35,883 nt of DNA from Azospirillum sp. (GCA_016124535.1 WGNK01000069.1:1-35883); one strand, 5' to 3'; shown: positions 26,827-35,512, counted from the stretch's first letter. Notes: generated by a model not told the origin, from the sequence alone. Made by a program: numbers and translations.

Positions 26827-28290
26827 ATGGGAACACGGGAAAGCCGGGGGGCGAGCCGACGCGAGGTGCTTGCTGCGGTTGCCGGGTTCGCCGGGAGCGC
26901 GATCTGCTCCTGGCCGGCTCTGGCAGCCGACTCGGACCACGCCGGGTCCGCCCTGGGGCTACAGCGCCTGACCGCGCAGCCGGTGCGGCTGCCGCTGCAG
27001 GGACCGGGCAAGCCGGAAACCGCAATGTGGGCCTACAACGCGACGGTGCCGGGACCGACACTGCGGTTCCGCCAGGGCGAGCCGGCCCGGTTCGAACTGG
27101 TCAACCGGCTGCCCGAGCCGACCACCGTGCACTGCCACGGCATCCGGCTGCCCAATGCCATGGATGGCGTGCCGGATGTCACCCAGGCGGCGGTACCGCC
27201 GGGTGGCCGCTTCGTCTATGAATTCACCCCGCCGGATGCCGGTACCTACTGGTACCACCCGCATTTTCAAACCAGCGAGCAACTCGGGCGGGGCCTGGCC
27301 GGCGCCCTGATCGTCGAGGAGCGCGCGCCGGTGCCGGTCGACCGCGACCTGGTCTGGCTTCTGGCCGATTGGCGGCTGACGCAGGAGGGTGCGGTCAGCG
27401 AGGATTTCGACGCGCCGATGGACGCGCTGCATGCCGGCCGCTACGGCAATCTCGTCACGCTCAATGGCAAGGTCGCGCCGGTGGTCCCGGTCCGGGCCGG
27501 GGAGCGGCTGCGCCTGCGCCTGATCAACGCGGCGTCGGCCCGGATCTTTGTCCTGGCCTTCCCCGGACACCAACCCTGGGTGGTGGCGCTCGACGGCCAG
27601 CCGACCGCCCCCCGCCGCCCCGATGCCGGGGTCGTGGTGCTGGCTCCGGCCGAGCGCGTCGATCTGATCGTCGATATGACCGGCAATCCGGGCGAGGCGT
27701 TCGAAGTGCTGGACGGTGCCCGCCCGTCCCGGCCCTATGCGGTTGCGGCGCTGGCCTATTCCGACGACACGCCGCTGCGTCCGTCACCGCCCGATGTGCC
27801 GGTTGCTCTGGTTGCAAACCCGCTGCCCGAACCGGACCTGGGCAATTCGGTCAAGGCCTCTGTGGTCCTGAGCGGTGGCGCGATGGGTCGACTGCCGGAG
27901 GCGCTGATGGGGGCCTTGAGAGATCACCGGATGATGGAACGCGGCGGCGCCCGAAAGGGTGCTCAATTCTGGGCGTTCAACGACCGCGCCTTGATGAAGG
28001 CCCATGACGTTCCGCTGGTTACCGTGCCGCGGGGGCAAACTCTGGTGCTGGCGCTGGAAAATCAGACCCACTGGCCGCACCCGATCCATCTCCACGGCTT
28101 CGCGTTTCGGGTCTTGAGCCGAAACGGCAAACCGGTTCAGCCGGCACCGTGGCGCGATACGGTATTGCTCGACGCGGAGGAAACTGCAGAGATTGCTTTT
28201 GTCGCCGACAATCCGGGCGACTGGATGTTCCACTGCCACATTCTGGAGCATCAGGAGACCGGGATGATGGGCATCGTCCGGGTCTCCTGA
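26827..28290 (+). CDS. Multicopper oxidase, Tat-exported
   Basis: A 487-residue periplasmic copper oxidase. The signal has a twin-arginine motif SRREVLAAVAGFAG (10-23). All four copper-ligand segments are present: HCHG (H102, H104), WYHPH (H144, H146), HPIHLHG (H418, H421, H423) and HCHILEHQETGMM (H469, C470, H471, H475, M480), giving the type 1, 2 and 3 sites. Architecture is three cupredoxin domains, as in CueO/SufI/bilirubin-oxidase-like enzymes. No long Met-rich insert of CueO type is evident, so a copper-detoxification role is not assured. The ATG at 26827 has acggagg six bases upstream; a GTG at 26821 would overlap this site. Confidence 0.93.
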   Translation: MGTRESRGASRREVLAAVAGFAGSAICSWPALAADSDHAGSALGLQRLTAQPVRLPLQGPGKPETAMWAYNATVPGPTLRFRQGEPARFELVNRLPEPTTVHCHGIRLPNAMDGVPDVTQAAVPPGGRFVYEFTPPDAGTYWYHPHFQTSEQLGRGLAGALIVEERAPVPVDRDLVWLLADWRLTQEGAVSEDFDAPMDALHAGRYGNLVTLNGKVAPVVPVRAGERLRLRLINAASARIFVLAFPGHQPWVVALDGQPTAPRRPDAGVVVLAPAERVDLIVDMTGNPGEAFEVLDGARPSRPYAVAALAYSDDTPLRPSPPDVPVALVANPLPEPDLGNSVKASVVLSGGAMGRLPEALMGALRDHRMMERGGARKGAQFWAFNDRALMKAHDVPLVTVPRGQTLVLALENQTHWPHPIHLHGFAFRVLSRNGKPVQPAPWRDTVLLDAEETAEIAFVADNPGDWMFHCHILEHQETGMMGIVRVS

Positions 28291-28326
28291 TCGAGGGCAG
28301 CGGTTTTGCCCCGGGTCTTGCCCGGC

Positions 28327-28500
28327 CTATTCCTTGGCGCTGGACCGATCCAGTTCGTTCAGGTTGCGGTTCAGCGGGGCATTCGCCTTGGCGCGGACCA
28401 GTTCCGGATTGTCGCGCGGCTCAAGTCCGTCGCGATCGCGCGGGCGCTGGGCCGGCGGGCGAGGCAGGCGAATGGTGATCGGACCTTCCGGGGTTGCCAT
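28327..28500 (-). CDS. Probable small protein, 57 residues
   Basis: A short frame reading MATPEGPITIRLPRPPAQRP and then DRDGLEPRDNPELVRAKANA to ...NELDRSSAKE. It is hydrophilic, Pro/Arg-rich and likely disordered. Support: a TAGGAG ribosome site eight bases before the ATG, a palindrome in the upstream region, sensible amino-acid composition, and a position filling an otherwise empty gap after the multicopper oxidase. I recognise no family. Other frames through the same bases are shorter or lack a ribosome site. It could be an unannotated small protein or chance. Confidence 0.5.
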   Translation of the reverse strand: MATPEGPITIRLPRPPAQRPRDRDGLEPRDNPELVRAKANAPLNRNLNELDRSSAKE

Positions 28501-28512
28501 GGACCACTCCTA

Positions 28513-28527
28513 TATTGCATTGCAATA
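28513..28527. promoter_or_regulatory. 15-bp palindrome, possible operator
   Basis: The bases TATTGCA-T-TGCAATA form a perfect inverted repeat with 7-bp arms around T28520. It lies in an AT-rich patch between two divergent genes, the small protein (start 28500) and the RNA methyltransferase (start 28592), so a dimeric repressor could act on either. No named regulator consensus is claimed. Confidence 0.45.
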
Positions 28528-28591
28528 AAAATCCTAGGCAGAATCGGGCGGATTGTCACCTGCTAATTCGCACATGCACAATGATGAGACT

Positions 28592-29887
28592 ATGAACCGT
28601 CGAGCCAGCGGGACGGCGGTCGAACTGACCATCGAAGAGATTGGCGGCGGCGGGGACGGTATTGCCCGGCACGGTGGCCAGCCGGTGTTCGTGCCGTTCA
28701 CGGTTCCCGGCGACCGGGTCCGCGCGACTCTGGAGGCGCGGCGCGGCGACGGGCGGGCGGCCAGCATGGTCGCGTTGCTCGAGGCCGGGGCCGGGCGTGC
28801 CCAGCCGGCCTGCCGGCATTTTGGCAGCTGTGGCGGTTGTGCGCTGCAGCATCTGGCCGATGCCGACTATGCCGCCTGGAAGTGCGGGCGGATCGGCCAG
28901 GCCCTGGCGCGCGCCGGCTTCGACGATGTCCCGCTGGCGCCCTTGGCCAGGACCGGGGTGGGCGAGCGCCGCCGTGCCGGTTTTGCCGCCTGGCGGCGCG
29001 GCCGGCGGGTGACCGTCGGGTTCAACCGTCGGGCCAGCCACGACCTGGTCGATCTCGCCGAATGCCCGGTGCTGGCACCGGCGTTGTTTGCCCTGGTGCC
29101 GCTGCTGCGCCGGTTTCTCGCGCGACTGCCGGGCGGCGACTTGGCCTTGGATGCCGTGGCGACCGTGCTCGACGGCGGGATCGATCTTCTGCTGGTCGGG
29201 CCGCCGGCCCTGGACCTGGTCATGCGCGAGGGTCTGGCCGAATTCGCCGAGGCGGCCGATCTGGCGCGACTGTCCTGGCGTCCCCACGGGCTGGCCGCGA
29301 TCGAGCCGATCGCCTGGCGCCGGCCGGCCCTGGTCCGGTTCGGCGAAACCGCTGTGATGCCGCCGCCGGGGGCGTTTCTGCAGGCGAGCCGGGGCGGCGA
29401 GGCGGCGCTGGTCGCGGCGGTGCTGGACGCGGTCGGCGGCGCGGCGCGCATCGCCGATCTGTTCGCCGGCCTCGGCACCTTCTGCTTCCCGATGGCGGAG
29501 CAGGGCGGCGCCAGAATTCTCGCAGTCGACGCCGAGGGCGACGCCGTGGCGGCACTCGCCGCCGCCGCGCGCGGGCGCAGCGACATCACCGGCGTTTGCC
29601 GCAATCTGTTCCGCGATCCCCTGGGGGCGGTCGAACTGGCCGCCTTCGACGCCGTGGTCTTCGACCCGCCGCGCGCCGGTGCCGCGGCTCAAGCCACGGA
29701 ACTGGCTGGCTCAGGGGTTCCGGTGGTGGTCGGGGTATCGTGCAGCCCGGCCAGTTTTGCCCGCGACGCCAGAACGCTGGCCAGCGGCGGCTATGCCCTG
29801 ACCGGTGTGGTGCCGGTCGATCAGTTCCTGTGGTCGCCCCACATCGAACTGGTCGGCGTGTTTCGCAGAACCGGCCGGGCCGCGTGA
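28592..29887 (+). CDS. 23S rRNA (uracil) methyltransferase, RlmD/TrmA family
   Basis: A 431-residue SAM-dependent 5-methyluridine methyltransferase. It begins with a TRAM-like RNA-binding domain (residues 8-60), followed by a [4Fe-4S] cluster set C74, C80, C83 and C158 (CRHFGSCGGC...CP), as in RlmD. The SAM-binding motif DLFAGLGTF, FDPPRAGA, and the catalytic-cysteine segment GVSCSP are in order. RlmD, RlmC and TrmA-type members cannot be told apart here, although the iron-sulfur cysteines exclude TrmA. Start is uncertain: 28592 is just before the TRAM domain, 28574 is an alternative, and neither has a strong ribosome site. Confidence 0.88.
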   Translation: MNRRASGTAVELTIEEIGGGGDGIARHGGQPVFVPFTVPGDRVRATLEARRGDGRAASMVALLEAGAGRAQPACRHFGSCGGCALQHLADADYAAWKCGRIGQALARAGFDDVPLAPLARTGVGERRRAGFAAWRRGRRVTVGFNRRASHDLVDLAECPVLAPALFALVPLLRRFLARLPGGDLALDAVATVLDGGIDLLLVGPPALDLVMREGLAEFAEAADLARLSWRPHGLAAIEPIAWRRPALVRFGETAVMPPPGAFLQASRGGEAALVAAVLDAVGGAARIADLFAGLGTFCFPMAEQGGARILAVDAEGDAVAALAAAARGRSDITGVCRNLFRDPLGAVELAAFDAVVFDPPRAGAAAQATELAGSGVPVVVGVSCSPASFARDARTLASGGYALTGVVPVDQFLWSPHIELVGVFRRTGRAA

Positions 29888-29909
29888 TCGTCGGTGACGG
29901 CTGAAAAAA

Positions 29910-29935
29910 GAAGCGGGACCCTGGGGTCCCGCTTC
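29910..29935 (-). terminator. Intrinsic terminator
   Basis: An 11-bp perfect stem, gaagcgggacc (29910-29920) with ggtcccgcttc (29925-29935), and loop ctgg. On the minus strand it is followed by a T6 run (from gaaaaaag at 29903-29910), making it a good terminator for the OmpA-family gene. On the plus strand it also follows the methyltransferase stop but lacks a T-run. Confidence 0.82.
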
Positions 29936-29990
29936 GTCTGCTGCTGCCGGCCGGCTCCTGTCAGAAGGATCGCTCCGGCATTGTCGGGGA

Positions 29991-30671
29991 TCAGCCGCCG
30001 AGATTGGTAATCTCGACCCGACGGTTTTCGCCGGCGGCCGGATTGGCCGGATTGATCGGCTCGTTCTCGCCCATGCCGATCGCCTCGAGCCGGGACGGGG
30101 TGATCCCGAAACGGCTGGTCAGATACTCGACCACCGAGGCGGCCCGCTCCTGGGACAGCACCAGGTTGCGATCGGCCGATCCGACGCTGTCGGTATGGCC
30201 GGCGATGCGGAACCGGACCGAGCCGGAATCCTTGATGACACTGCCGACACGGTCGAGAATCCGCCGGGCGTCGGAGGTCAGGCTGGCCCGGCCGAAGTCG
30301 AAGTTGATCTGGAAGGCCGCCTTATACTCCGAATGTGCCGGCGTCATGGCCGGCGGCGGGGCGGCGGTCGCGGTCATCGGCGCCGCGGTCGGGATCGCCC
30401 CGGTCGGCGCCGCGGCGGGCCGCGGTGCTGCAGCCGGCGGCGGTGCCGGCATCTGGTCGATATTGCCGATCGCCAGCCCGCGGGTGCCCGGCCGTTTGGG
30501 CGCCAGCGCCGGGCAGCCCGGCTTGGCCACGCCGAGGCTGGCGGCGATCTGGCATTCCGAAGCATCCTTGCCCATCATCACCGCCTGCTCGGCGGCAGCC
30601 TTGGGCACTTCACTGGCGGCGAACGTGAAGCCGGCAGCACAAGCGAACATCAACGCATGGACTTTGCGCAT
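29991..30671 (-). CDS. OmpA-family peptidoglycan-associated protein
   Basis: A 226-residue exported protein. A signal peptide (residues 1-20 or to 28) is followed by a short segment with two cysteines, C40 and C53 (ECQ..GCP), a Pro/Ala/Thr-rich linker (75-112) and an OmpA C-terminal domain (116-226). The domain keeps the peptidoglycan-contacting residues: HTDSVGS (159-165, D161) and NRRVEI (216-221). There is no beta-barrel and no lipobox, so it is soluble or loosely attached in the periplasm. ATG 30671 is preferred over 30677 because gaggag abuts the latter and is correctly spaced for the former. A promoter lies about 160 bases upstream. Confidence 0.9.
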   Translation of the reverse strand: MRKVHALMFACAAGFTFAASEVPKAAAEQAVMMGKDASECQIAASLGVAKPGCPALAPKRPGTRGLAIGNIDQMPAPPPAAAPRPAAAPTGAIPTAAPMTATAAPPPAMTPAHSEYKAAFQINFDFGRASLTSDARRILDRVGSVIKDSGSVRFRIAGHTDSVGSADRNLVLSQERAASVVEYLTSRFGITPSRLEAIGMGENEPINPANPAAGENRRVEITNLGG

Positions 30672-30830
30672 CGTCATCTCCTCGAGATCCGTTTATCGCT
30701 TCAAAACGGCAGAGCTGCGGGAACGGCGTTCCGGCGCCTCCTCCCGTCCCCCCGTGCCGGCAACACCGAGAGGGACAGGGCGGGGACGCATCGACAGGGT
30801 ATCGACGCCGCAGACAAACTCCGTTCCCTA

Positions 30831-30858
30831 GATATAGCCTCTGCCGGGTGACGGTCAA
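30831..30858 (-). promoter_or_regulatory. Sigma-70 promoter of the OmpA-family gene
   Basis: On the minus strand TTGACC (30858-30853) is five of six to the -35 consensus and TATATC (30836-30831) four of six to the -10, with a 16-base spacer. It is oriented toward the OmpA-family gene and implies a leader of about 150 bases. Confidence 0.55.
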
Positions 30859-30958
30859 AGCCCGATCGCCGTGAAATCTCCGGAAGCGTTCGCAGATAAC
30901 CGCTTCCTCGGCGACGGTTATGGCCGTCGCTTGCCATGATTGATCGCGCAGAGCTTGC

Positions 30959-30987
30959 TTGACGCCGACGCGACCCCATCATATTGG
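30959..30987 (+). promoter_or_regulatory. Possible promoter of def-fmt
   Basis: TTGACG (30959-30964) is five of six to the -35 consensus, with a 17-base spacer to a weaker -10, TATTGG (30982-30987). Transcription would begin some 30 bases before the def ATG. The adjacent CCCCATCAT looks heat-shock-like but is too close to the -35 for that sigma factor. Confidence 0.4.
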
Positions 30988-31024
30988 CATGAACCGCTGA
31001 ATTTTTCGTTTATTCCGCCCCGCC

Positions 31025-31543
31025 ATGACGATCCTTCCGATCCTGATTGCACCCGACCCGCGGCTGAAGTTGAAGGCCAAGCCGGTGGTCGAGGTAGACC
31101 GACGCATCGTCCGCCTGATGGACGACATGCTGGAGACGATGTATGCCAACAAGGGCATCGGGTTGGCCGCGCCCCAGGTCGATGTCCGGGAACGGGTGAT
31201 CGTTGCCGATGTCGCGGAGAAGGGGGAGCCGCGCCAGCCGATTTGGCTCGCCAATCCGGAGGTCGTCGAGGCATCGCCGGACCTGGTTCCCGGCAGCGAG
31301 GGCTGCCTGTCCTTGCCCGACCACTATGCCGATGTGATCCGCCCGAGCTGGGTGCGCATCCGCTACCTTGATCGCGACGGCGTCTGCCGGGAGATGGCGG
31401 CGGATGGCCTGCTGTCGATCTGCCTGCAGCACGAGATCGACCACCTCGACGGCATTTTGTTTGTCGACCATGTCTCGCTGCTCAAGCGCAACATGATCCT
31501 GCGTAAGCTGCAAAAAGCGAAGCGGCAGGGCGTCTACGCCTGA
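31025..31543 (+). CDS. def: Peptide deformylase
   Basis: A 172-residue metalloenzyme that removes the formyl group from nascent N-terminal methionine. The three motifs are complete: GIGLAAPQ (44-51), EGCLSLP (92-98, metal ligand C94) and QHEIDHLDG (135-143, metal ligands H136 and H140, catalytic E137). No Shine-Dalgarno sequence is obvious before the ATG. fmt, which adds the formyl group, follows 15 bases later, the usual def-fmt operon. Confidence 0.96.
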   Translation: MTILPILIAPDPRLKLKAKPVVEVDRRIVRLMDDMLETMYANKGIGLAAPQVDVRERVIVADVAEKGEPRQPIWLANPEVVEASPDLVPGSEGCLSLPDHYADVIRPSWVRIRYLDRDGVCREMAADGLLSICLQHEIDHLDGILFVDHVSLLKRNMILRKLQKAKRQGVYA

Positions 31544-31558
31544 ACCGGAGAATTTGTC

Positions 31559-32512
31559 TTGCCGCCTCTTCGCCTGGCCTTCATGGGCACCCCCGACTTC
31601 GCGGTTCCGACTCTGGAGGCGCTGATGGCCGCCGGCCACCGGATCGCCTGTGTCTACTGCCAGCCGCCGCGGCCGGCCGGGCGCGGCCATCGCCTCCAGA
31701 AGTCGCCGGTCCAGCGCACCGCCGAGGCCCGCGGCCTGCCGGTCCGGACGCCGAGGTCGCTGCGCGGCGCCGAAGCGCAGGCCGAGTTCGCCGCGTTGCG
31801 ACTGGACGCCGCGGTGGTCGCCGCCTATGGCCTGATCCTGCCGGGGCCGATCCTCGCCGCACCGCGGCTCGGCTGCTTCAATGTCCATGCCTCGCTGCTG
31901 CCGCGCTGGCGCGGTGCCGCGCCGATCCATCGGGCGATCCTGGCGGGCGACAGCGAAACCGGCATCACCATCATGCAGATGGACGAGGGGCTGGATACCG
32001 GCCCGATGTTGCTGCGCGAAGCCGTCCCGATCGAGCCCGGTGCAACCGCCACCGTGCTCCATGACCGTCTGGCGGCGCTGGGCGCCCGCCTGATGCCGGC
32101 GGCGCTGGAGGCGGTCGACGACGGTTCGCTCGCCGCGACGGCCCAGCCCTGCGAGGGCGTCACCTATGCCGCCAAGCTCGACCGCGAACTCGGGCGGCTC
32201 GATTGGGCTCTGAGCGCGGTGGAGTTGGAGCGGCGGGCGCGGGCGCTGACGCCGTGGCCGGGGGTATGGTTCGAATGCCGGGGTGAGCGGATCAAGTTGC
32301 TCGCGACCGCCTTGAGCGAAGCCCCCGGGGGGGCCGCGCCGGCGGCGCCCGGCCTGTTGCTGGCCGACGACCTGACGGTGGCCTGCGGCGAGGGTGCCTT
32401 ACGCCTGGCCCGGGTGCAACGTGCCGGCCGCGCTGCGGTCGATGGAGCGGCGTTCCTGCGCGGCTTCGCACTCGAGGTCGGCCAGCCGCTCAACGGAAGC
32501 GCGCCGGACTGA
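31559..32512 (+). CDS. fmt: Methionyl-tRNA formyltransferase
   Basis: A 317-residue enzyme that formylates Met-tRNA(fMet) with 10-formyltetrahydrofolate. Catalytic residues line up as N108, H110 and D146 in NVHASLLPRWRGAAPI and MDEGLDTGPM; the C-terminal tRNA-binding domain (from about 205) is present. The start is TTG at 31559: ggag lies eight bases upstream, homology begins at once (PPLRLAFMGTPDFAVPTL), and the first in-frame ATG falls inside that conserved segment. Coupled closely to def. Confidence 0.95.
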   Translation: MPPLRLAFMGTPDFAVPTLEALMAAGHRIACVYCQPPRPAGRGHRLQKSPVQRTAEARGLPVRTPRSLRGAEAQAEFAALRLDAAVVAAYGLILPGPILAAPRLGCFNVHASLLPRWRGAAPIHRAILAGDSETGITIMQMDEGLDTGPMLLREAVPIEPGATATVLHDRLAALGARLMPAALEAVDDGSLAATAQPCEGVTYAAKLDRELGRLDWALSAVELERRARALTPWPGVWFECRGERIKLLATALSEAPGGAAPAAPGLLLADDLTVACGEGALRLARVQRAGRAAVDGAAFLRGFALEVGQPLNGSAPD

Positions 32513-32563
32513 GGCCCTGCAGGCTGCGGCGCCTCGGATCGGGCCGGATCACCGCCGTCGGGC

Positions 32564-33676
32564 TCACTGCCACTCGGCGAGTACGGCCTGGACATTGCCC
32601 TCTCTCAGCGGCTTGCGGCTTGGCGGCGGGCCGTCGTCGTGGCGCAGCCCGAGCAGCGCCTCGACCAAGGGGGCGGAATTCGGTCGCCGCAGGACCTGGC
32701 CGCGCGCCGCCACCTGGGGATGGTCGGCCAGTTCGCCGGCTTCGACCACCGCCTCGAAGCAACAATCGACCCCATCCAGCAGCCCCTGCCAGTGGCGGAG
32801 CGAGCGGGTGGCGAACAGCGTCGAGAGTTCGCCGATCAGCGCGGTCTGGGGCATTGGCTCGTGCTGGCGGGCAATCCAGTCGGGACGGCCGACCGCGGTG
32901 CAGAAGGCGCTCCAGAATTTGGCTTCCAGCGCCGCGAGCACGACGAAACGACCGTCGGCGGTGCGGTAGATCTGATACCAGGCGGCGGCCCCGGTCAGCA
33001 TGTGGCCGCCGCGTTCGGGCGGGGTGCCGCGCGCCGCCAGGGTCATCGGGATCGCCTGCCACGCCAGGGCGCTTTCCATCAGGCTGACGTCGAGATAGGC
33101 GCCGCGACCGCTGCTGATGCGTTCGATCAGCGCCGCCAGCACCGCAACCACCGCCATGGTGGCGCCGGCATGGTCGGCGAGCGGCGGGCAGGTCATGACC
33201 GGAGCCTCGGGCGTGCCGGAGCCGGCGAGGCCGCCGCCGACCGCCATATAGGCGAGGTCGTGGCCGGCCCGCAGGCGATAGGGGCCGGTCTGGCCCCAGC
33301 CGGAGATCGCGACATGGACCAGCCGCGGGTTCAGTTCCATCAGCCGTCCTCGGCCGAGTCCGAGCCGCTCCAGGGTGCCGGGCCGAAAGCTCTCGACCAA
33401 CACGTCGGCAGCGGCCAGCAACTGCTCGGCGCAGGCCAGGCCGTCCTCGGTCTTGAGGTCGAGTTGCAGCACCCGCTTGCCGGCATTGATCAGCTTATAC
33501 GAGAAGGCGAGACCGTCGTCGTCGGGCGGGTCGAAATTGCGCATCGGATCGCCCTGGGGCGGCTCGATCTTGATGACATCGGCGCCGAGGTCGGCCAGCA
33601 TCTGCGCGGCATAGGGGCCGGGGATGAACTGGCTGAGGTCGACGACACGAAATCCGGACAGGAAGCGCAGGGGCAT
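32564..33676 (-). CDS. CaiB/BaiF family CoA enzyme, probable alpha-methylacyl-CoA racemase
   Basis: A 370-residue class III CoA-transferase-superfamily protein. It starts FLSGFRVVDLSQFIPGPYAAQML, has ADVIKIEPPQGDPMR (32-46), and carries RAGHDLAYMAVGG with H139 and D140, plus PLADHAG with D168. A His followed about 30 residues later by an Asp is the acid-base pair of alpha-methylacyl-CoA racemases, whereas the true CoA-transferases use a single Asp, so racemase is favoured. Cytoplasmic. The ATG at 33676 has cggag upstream and is preferred over 33694. A separate transcript from the hydrolase upstream is likely, since a hairpin lies between. Confidence 0.87.
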   Translation of the reverse strand: MPLRFLSGFRVVDLSQFIPGPYAAQMLADLGADVIKIEPPQGDPMRNFDPPDDDGLAFSYKLINAGKRVLQLDLKTEDGLACAEQLLAAADVLVESFRPGTLERLGLGRGRLMELNPRLVHVAISGWGQTGPYRLRAGHDLAYMAVGGGLAGSGTPEAPVMTCPPLADHAGATMAVVAVLAALIERISSGRGAYLDVSLMESALAWQAIPMTLAARGTPPERGGHMLTGAAAWYQIYRTADGRFVVLAALEAKFWSAFCTAVGRPDWIARQHEPMPQTALIGELSTLFATRSLRHWQGLLDGVDCCFEAVVEAGELADHPQVAARGQVLRRPNSAPLVEALLGLRHDDGPPPSRKPLREGNVQAVLAEWQ

Positions 33677-33776
33677 GAGGCTCCGGTGGGGCATCGAAAC
33701 CAGTGAGACCGGCCGACTATAGCGGCCTGGACCCTTCGCGGTAACCGGTCATATCGGGGCGACGGCCAAGCGAACA

Positions 33777-33808
33777 GGCCCCCTCGCTCACGCTCGAGGG
33801 AGGGGGCC
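33777..33808 (-). terminator. Hairpin, possible terminator
   Basis: A 9-bp stem ggccccctc (33777-33785) with gagggggcc (33800-33808) and a 14-base loop lies 35 bases past the stop of the metallo-hydrolase gene. There is no T-run, so it may be a weak or factor-dependent terminator, or a dispersed palindromic repeat. Confidence 0.45.
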
Positions 33809-33842
33809 ATTCCGGTCGGGCGGCGGGGGCCGGTGGTGCCGG

Positions 33843-34844
33843 CTACAGGTTCGCCTGCCACATCGCCGGCACCAGCTGATAGCCGGACCCGTCCTTGGCG
33901 ATGTGGCCGGTTGCGGGGAAGGGGAAGTGGTAGCCGCCGACCTGCATGCGGTCGGTCGCGGCCATGTCGAGCAGGCGGTGGCGGGTTGACTGCGCCTGGT
34001 CGCCGTCCATGTCGAACATGACCTGCCAGTCCGGATTGCGCACGAACAGGAACGGCACGTTGGTCACGTCGGACAGCACCAGCAGGTGGTCATTCTCCGA
34101 TGACAGTGCAAAGGCGGTATGGCCCGGGGTGTGACCGGGCGCCTCAATCGCGGTGATGCCGGTGACCACTTCCTGGCCCCATTTAAAGCGGGTCACGTCC
34201 TTGGCGTTCGGACCGAACACGCGGCGCGCATTGGCAAAATTGCCCTTGAGGCCCTCCGGCGCGCCCGCTGCTCGGTTATCGTCCATCCAGAACGCCCATT
34301 CCGGCTCGGGAACCATGACCTCGGCATTGGGGTAGATCAGCGCGCCATCCTTGGCCCGGACCCCGGAGATGTGGTCAGGGTGGAAGTGGCTGATCACCAC
34401 GTTGGTGATGGCATCGGGTTCGATCCCGGCCGCCGCCAGCCCGGCGGCGATCTGTCCGGCGCTGGGCGGGCCGCTGTTGCCGAAACCGGTATCGATCATA
34501 ATCAGCTTGGCACCGGTATTGATCACCACTGCGGTGAACGGAATCGGCACCGCCTCGGTCGGCAGGAATGCCGCCGCCAGGGCGGACTTGACCTCGTCCA
34601 ACTTGGCATTGCGCACGAAGCCCTCGTCGATCTTGCGCAGCCACACACCATCGGTCAGTGCGGTAATCTCGAAGGCGCCGATCTTGTAGCGATAGACGCC
34701 GGGCACTTGCCTGCCGCTCGCTGGCGGCATGGCCGCGGCGGCGGTTCCCGGCAAGGTGGTAGTCAAACCCACAGCACTGATGGCGCCGCTACCGGCGGCG
34801 GCGGCGGCGGTTCCGAGCAGAGTCCGCCTGGACAGATTGGACAT
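33843..34844 (-). CDS. Metallo-beta-lactamase-fold hydrolase, Tat-exported
   Basis: A 333-residue periplasmic MBL-fold hydrolase. The N-terminus has a twin-arginine signal (SRRTLLGTAAAAAGSG, residues 5-20). Metal ligands appear as HFHPDH (H153, H155, D157, H158), a later PGHTPGH histidine near 245, and SDV near 265. The sequence resembles quorum-quenching-lactonase and alkylsulfatase-like members in general layout, but the substrate cannot be told. The start at 34844 gives the Tat signal and has gggagag upstream; the open frame extends further to 35030 without homology. Confidence 0.9.
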   Translation of the reverse strand: MSNLSRRTLLGTAAAAAGSGAISAVGLTTTLPGTAAAAMPPASGRQVPGVYRYKIGAFEITALTDGVWLRKIDEGFVRNAKLDEVKSALAAAFLPTEAVPIPFTAVVINTGAKLIMIDTGFGNSGPPSAGQIAAGLAAAGIEPDAITNVVISHFHPDHISGVRAKDGALIYPNAEVMVPEPEWAFWMDDNRAAGAPEGLKGNFANARRVFGPNAKDVTRFKWGQEVVTGITAIEAPGHTPGHTAFALSSENDHLLVLSDVTNVPFLFVRNPDWQVMFDMDGDQAQSTRHRLLDMAATDRMQVGGYHFPFPATGHIAKDGSGYQLVPAMWQANL

Positions 34845-35107
34845 CGGTCTCTCTCCCTCGCATGTTTTCCGGAATGCGCTTTTCAAGGCAGCTATTCGCC
34901 TGGACGGCTGCATTCGGCCGGCCCCCCCCCTGGGCGCGTCAGAGTGTCGCAGATTCGCGGGCTGCCGGCCAATAACAAGCGCTTGAACGGCCCGGCGCGA
35001 CCGCGCCCCGCCGGCCGCAGCCCAAGTCAATGCCCTTGATAGGCCCGGATTTGGAACGATATCCGTGGTTACCAGCGGTGCCCTCTTTCAAAGATTGGGG
35101 GACGGTG

Positions 35108-35512
35108 ATGTTTAATCCTGTGATCATGGCGACGGCTGGGTGGTCCGAGGCGGTCGAGTTTCGTGCCAGCCGGCTACTCGATTTCGAACTGGGCGTCGAG
35201 GGTTCCGGGGGACCGGTCACCGTCATGACGATGTTCGCCCGTCTCTACGACGACCCGATCTTTCGCGCCCGCATGTTGATGTGCGTGACCCCGCAGGATG
35301 CGCTGTCCGACCTGACCCGCACCATCGGCATCTACAGCATCGACGGCGAGGTCTGCCCGGACCCGGAACGGCTGGCGCGACGGGCGCTGATCTATGCCGG
35401 CCGAGCCTTGGCGGCAAGCGCCGACGAGCCCGACACCCTGGGCAAGATGATGTTTTTAACGCTGCGTCGCCGCCTGGCCCGGGTCATGGGCAGCCACGAC
35501 CGCCGGCCCTAG
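35108..35512 (+). CDS. Hypothetical protein
   Basis: A 134-residue soluble protein that I do not recognise. It begins MFNPVIMATAGWSEAVEFRA; later segments are FARLYDDPIFRARMLMCVTPQDALSDL and a helical C-terminus with ARRALIYAGRAL and TLRRRLARVMG (quoted in parts). No signal peptide or membrane segment. A gggggac site lies five bases before the ATG at 35108; an earlier in-frame ATG at 35030 exists, but the 78 bases between have a non-coding look. It is divergent from the MBL-fold hydrolase. Confidence 0.6.
   Translation: MFNPVIMATAGWSEAVEFRASRLLDFELGVEGSGGPVTVMTMFARLYDDPIFRARMLMCVTPQDALSDLTRTIGIYSIDGEVCPDPERLARRALIYAGRALAASADEPDTLGKMMFLTLRRRLARVMGSHDRRP

Larger units (their letters stand above)
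30672..31024. other. Divergent intergenic region between the OmpA-family gene and def
   Basis: These 353 bases hold no gene that I can support. Short frames here overlap on several strands without ribosome sites. The region carries a promoter on each strand (entries below) and a long 5' leader of about 150 bases for the OmpA-family gene. The leader is G+C-rich, with runs such as cctcccgtccccccgtgccgg, but I see no riboswitch-like structure. Confidence 0.6.

Noticed and set aside
30958..30982. Heat-shock sigma-32-like promoter (CTTGAC and CCCCATCAT) before def
   Set aside because: The elements are only about ten bases apart, too close for sigma-32; a sigma-70 reading fits better.
33777..33808. 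CRISPR-like or dispersed repeat reading of the palindrome
   Set aside because: Only one copy is seen in the window, so it is listed as a possible terminator.
34922..34930. Run of nine C in the gap before the 35108 gene, as a phase-variation tract
   Set aside because: It lies about 180 bases from the chosen start and outside any supported gene or promoter; it may also be a sequencing artefact.
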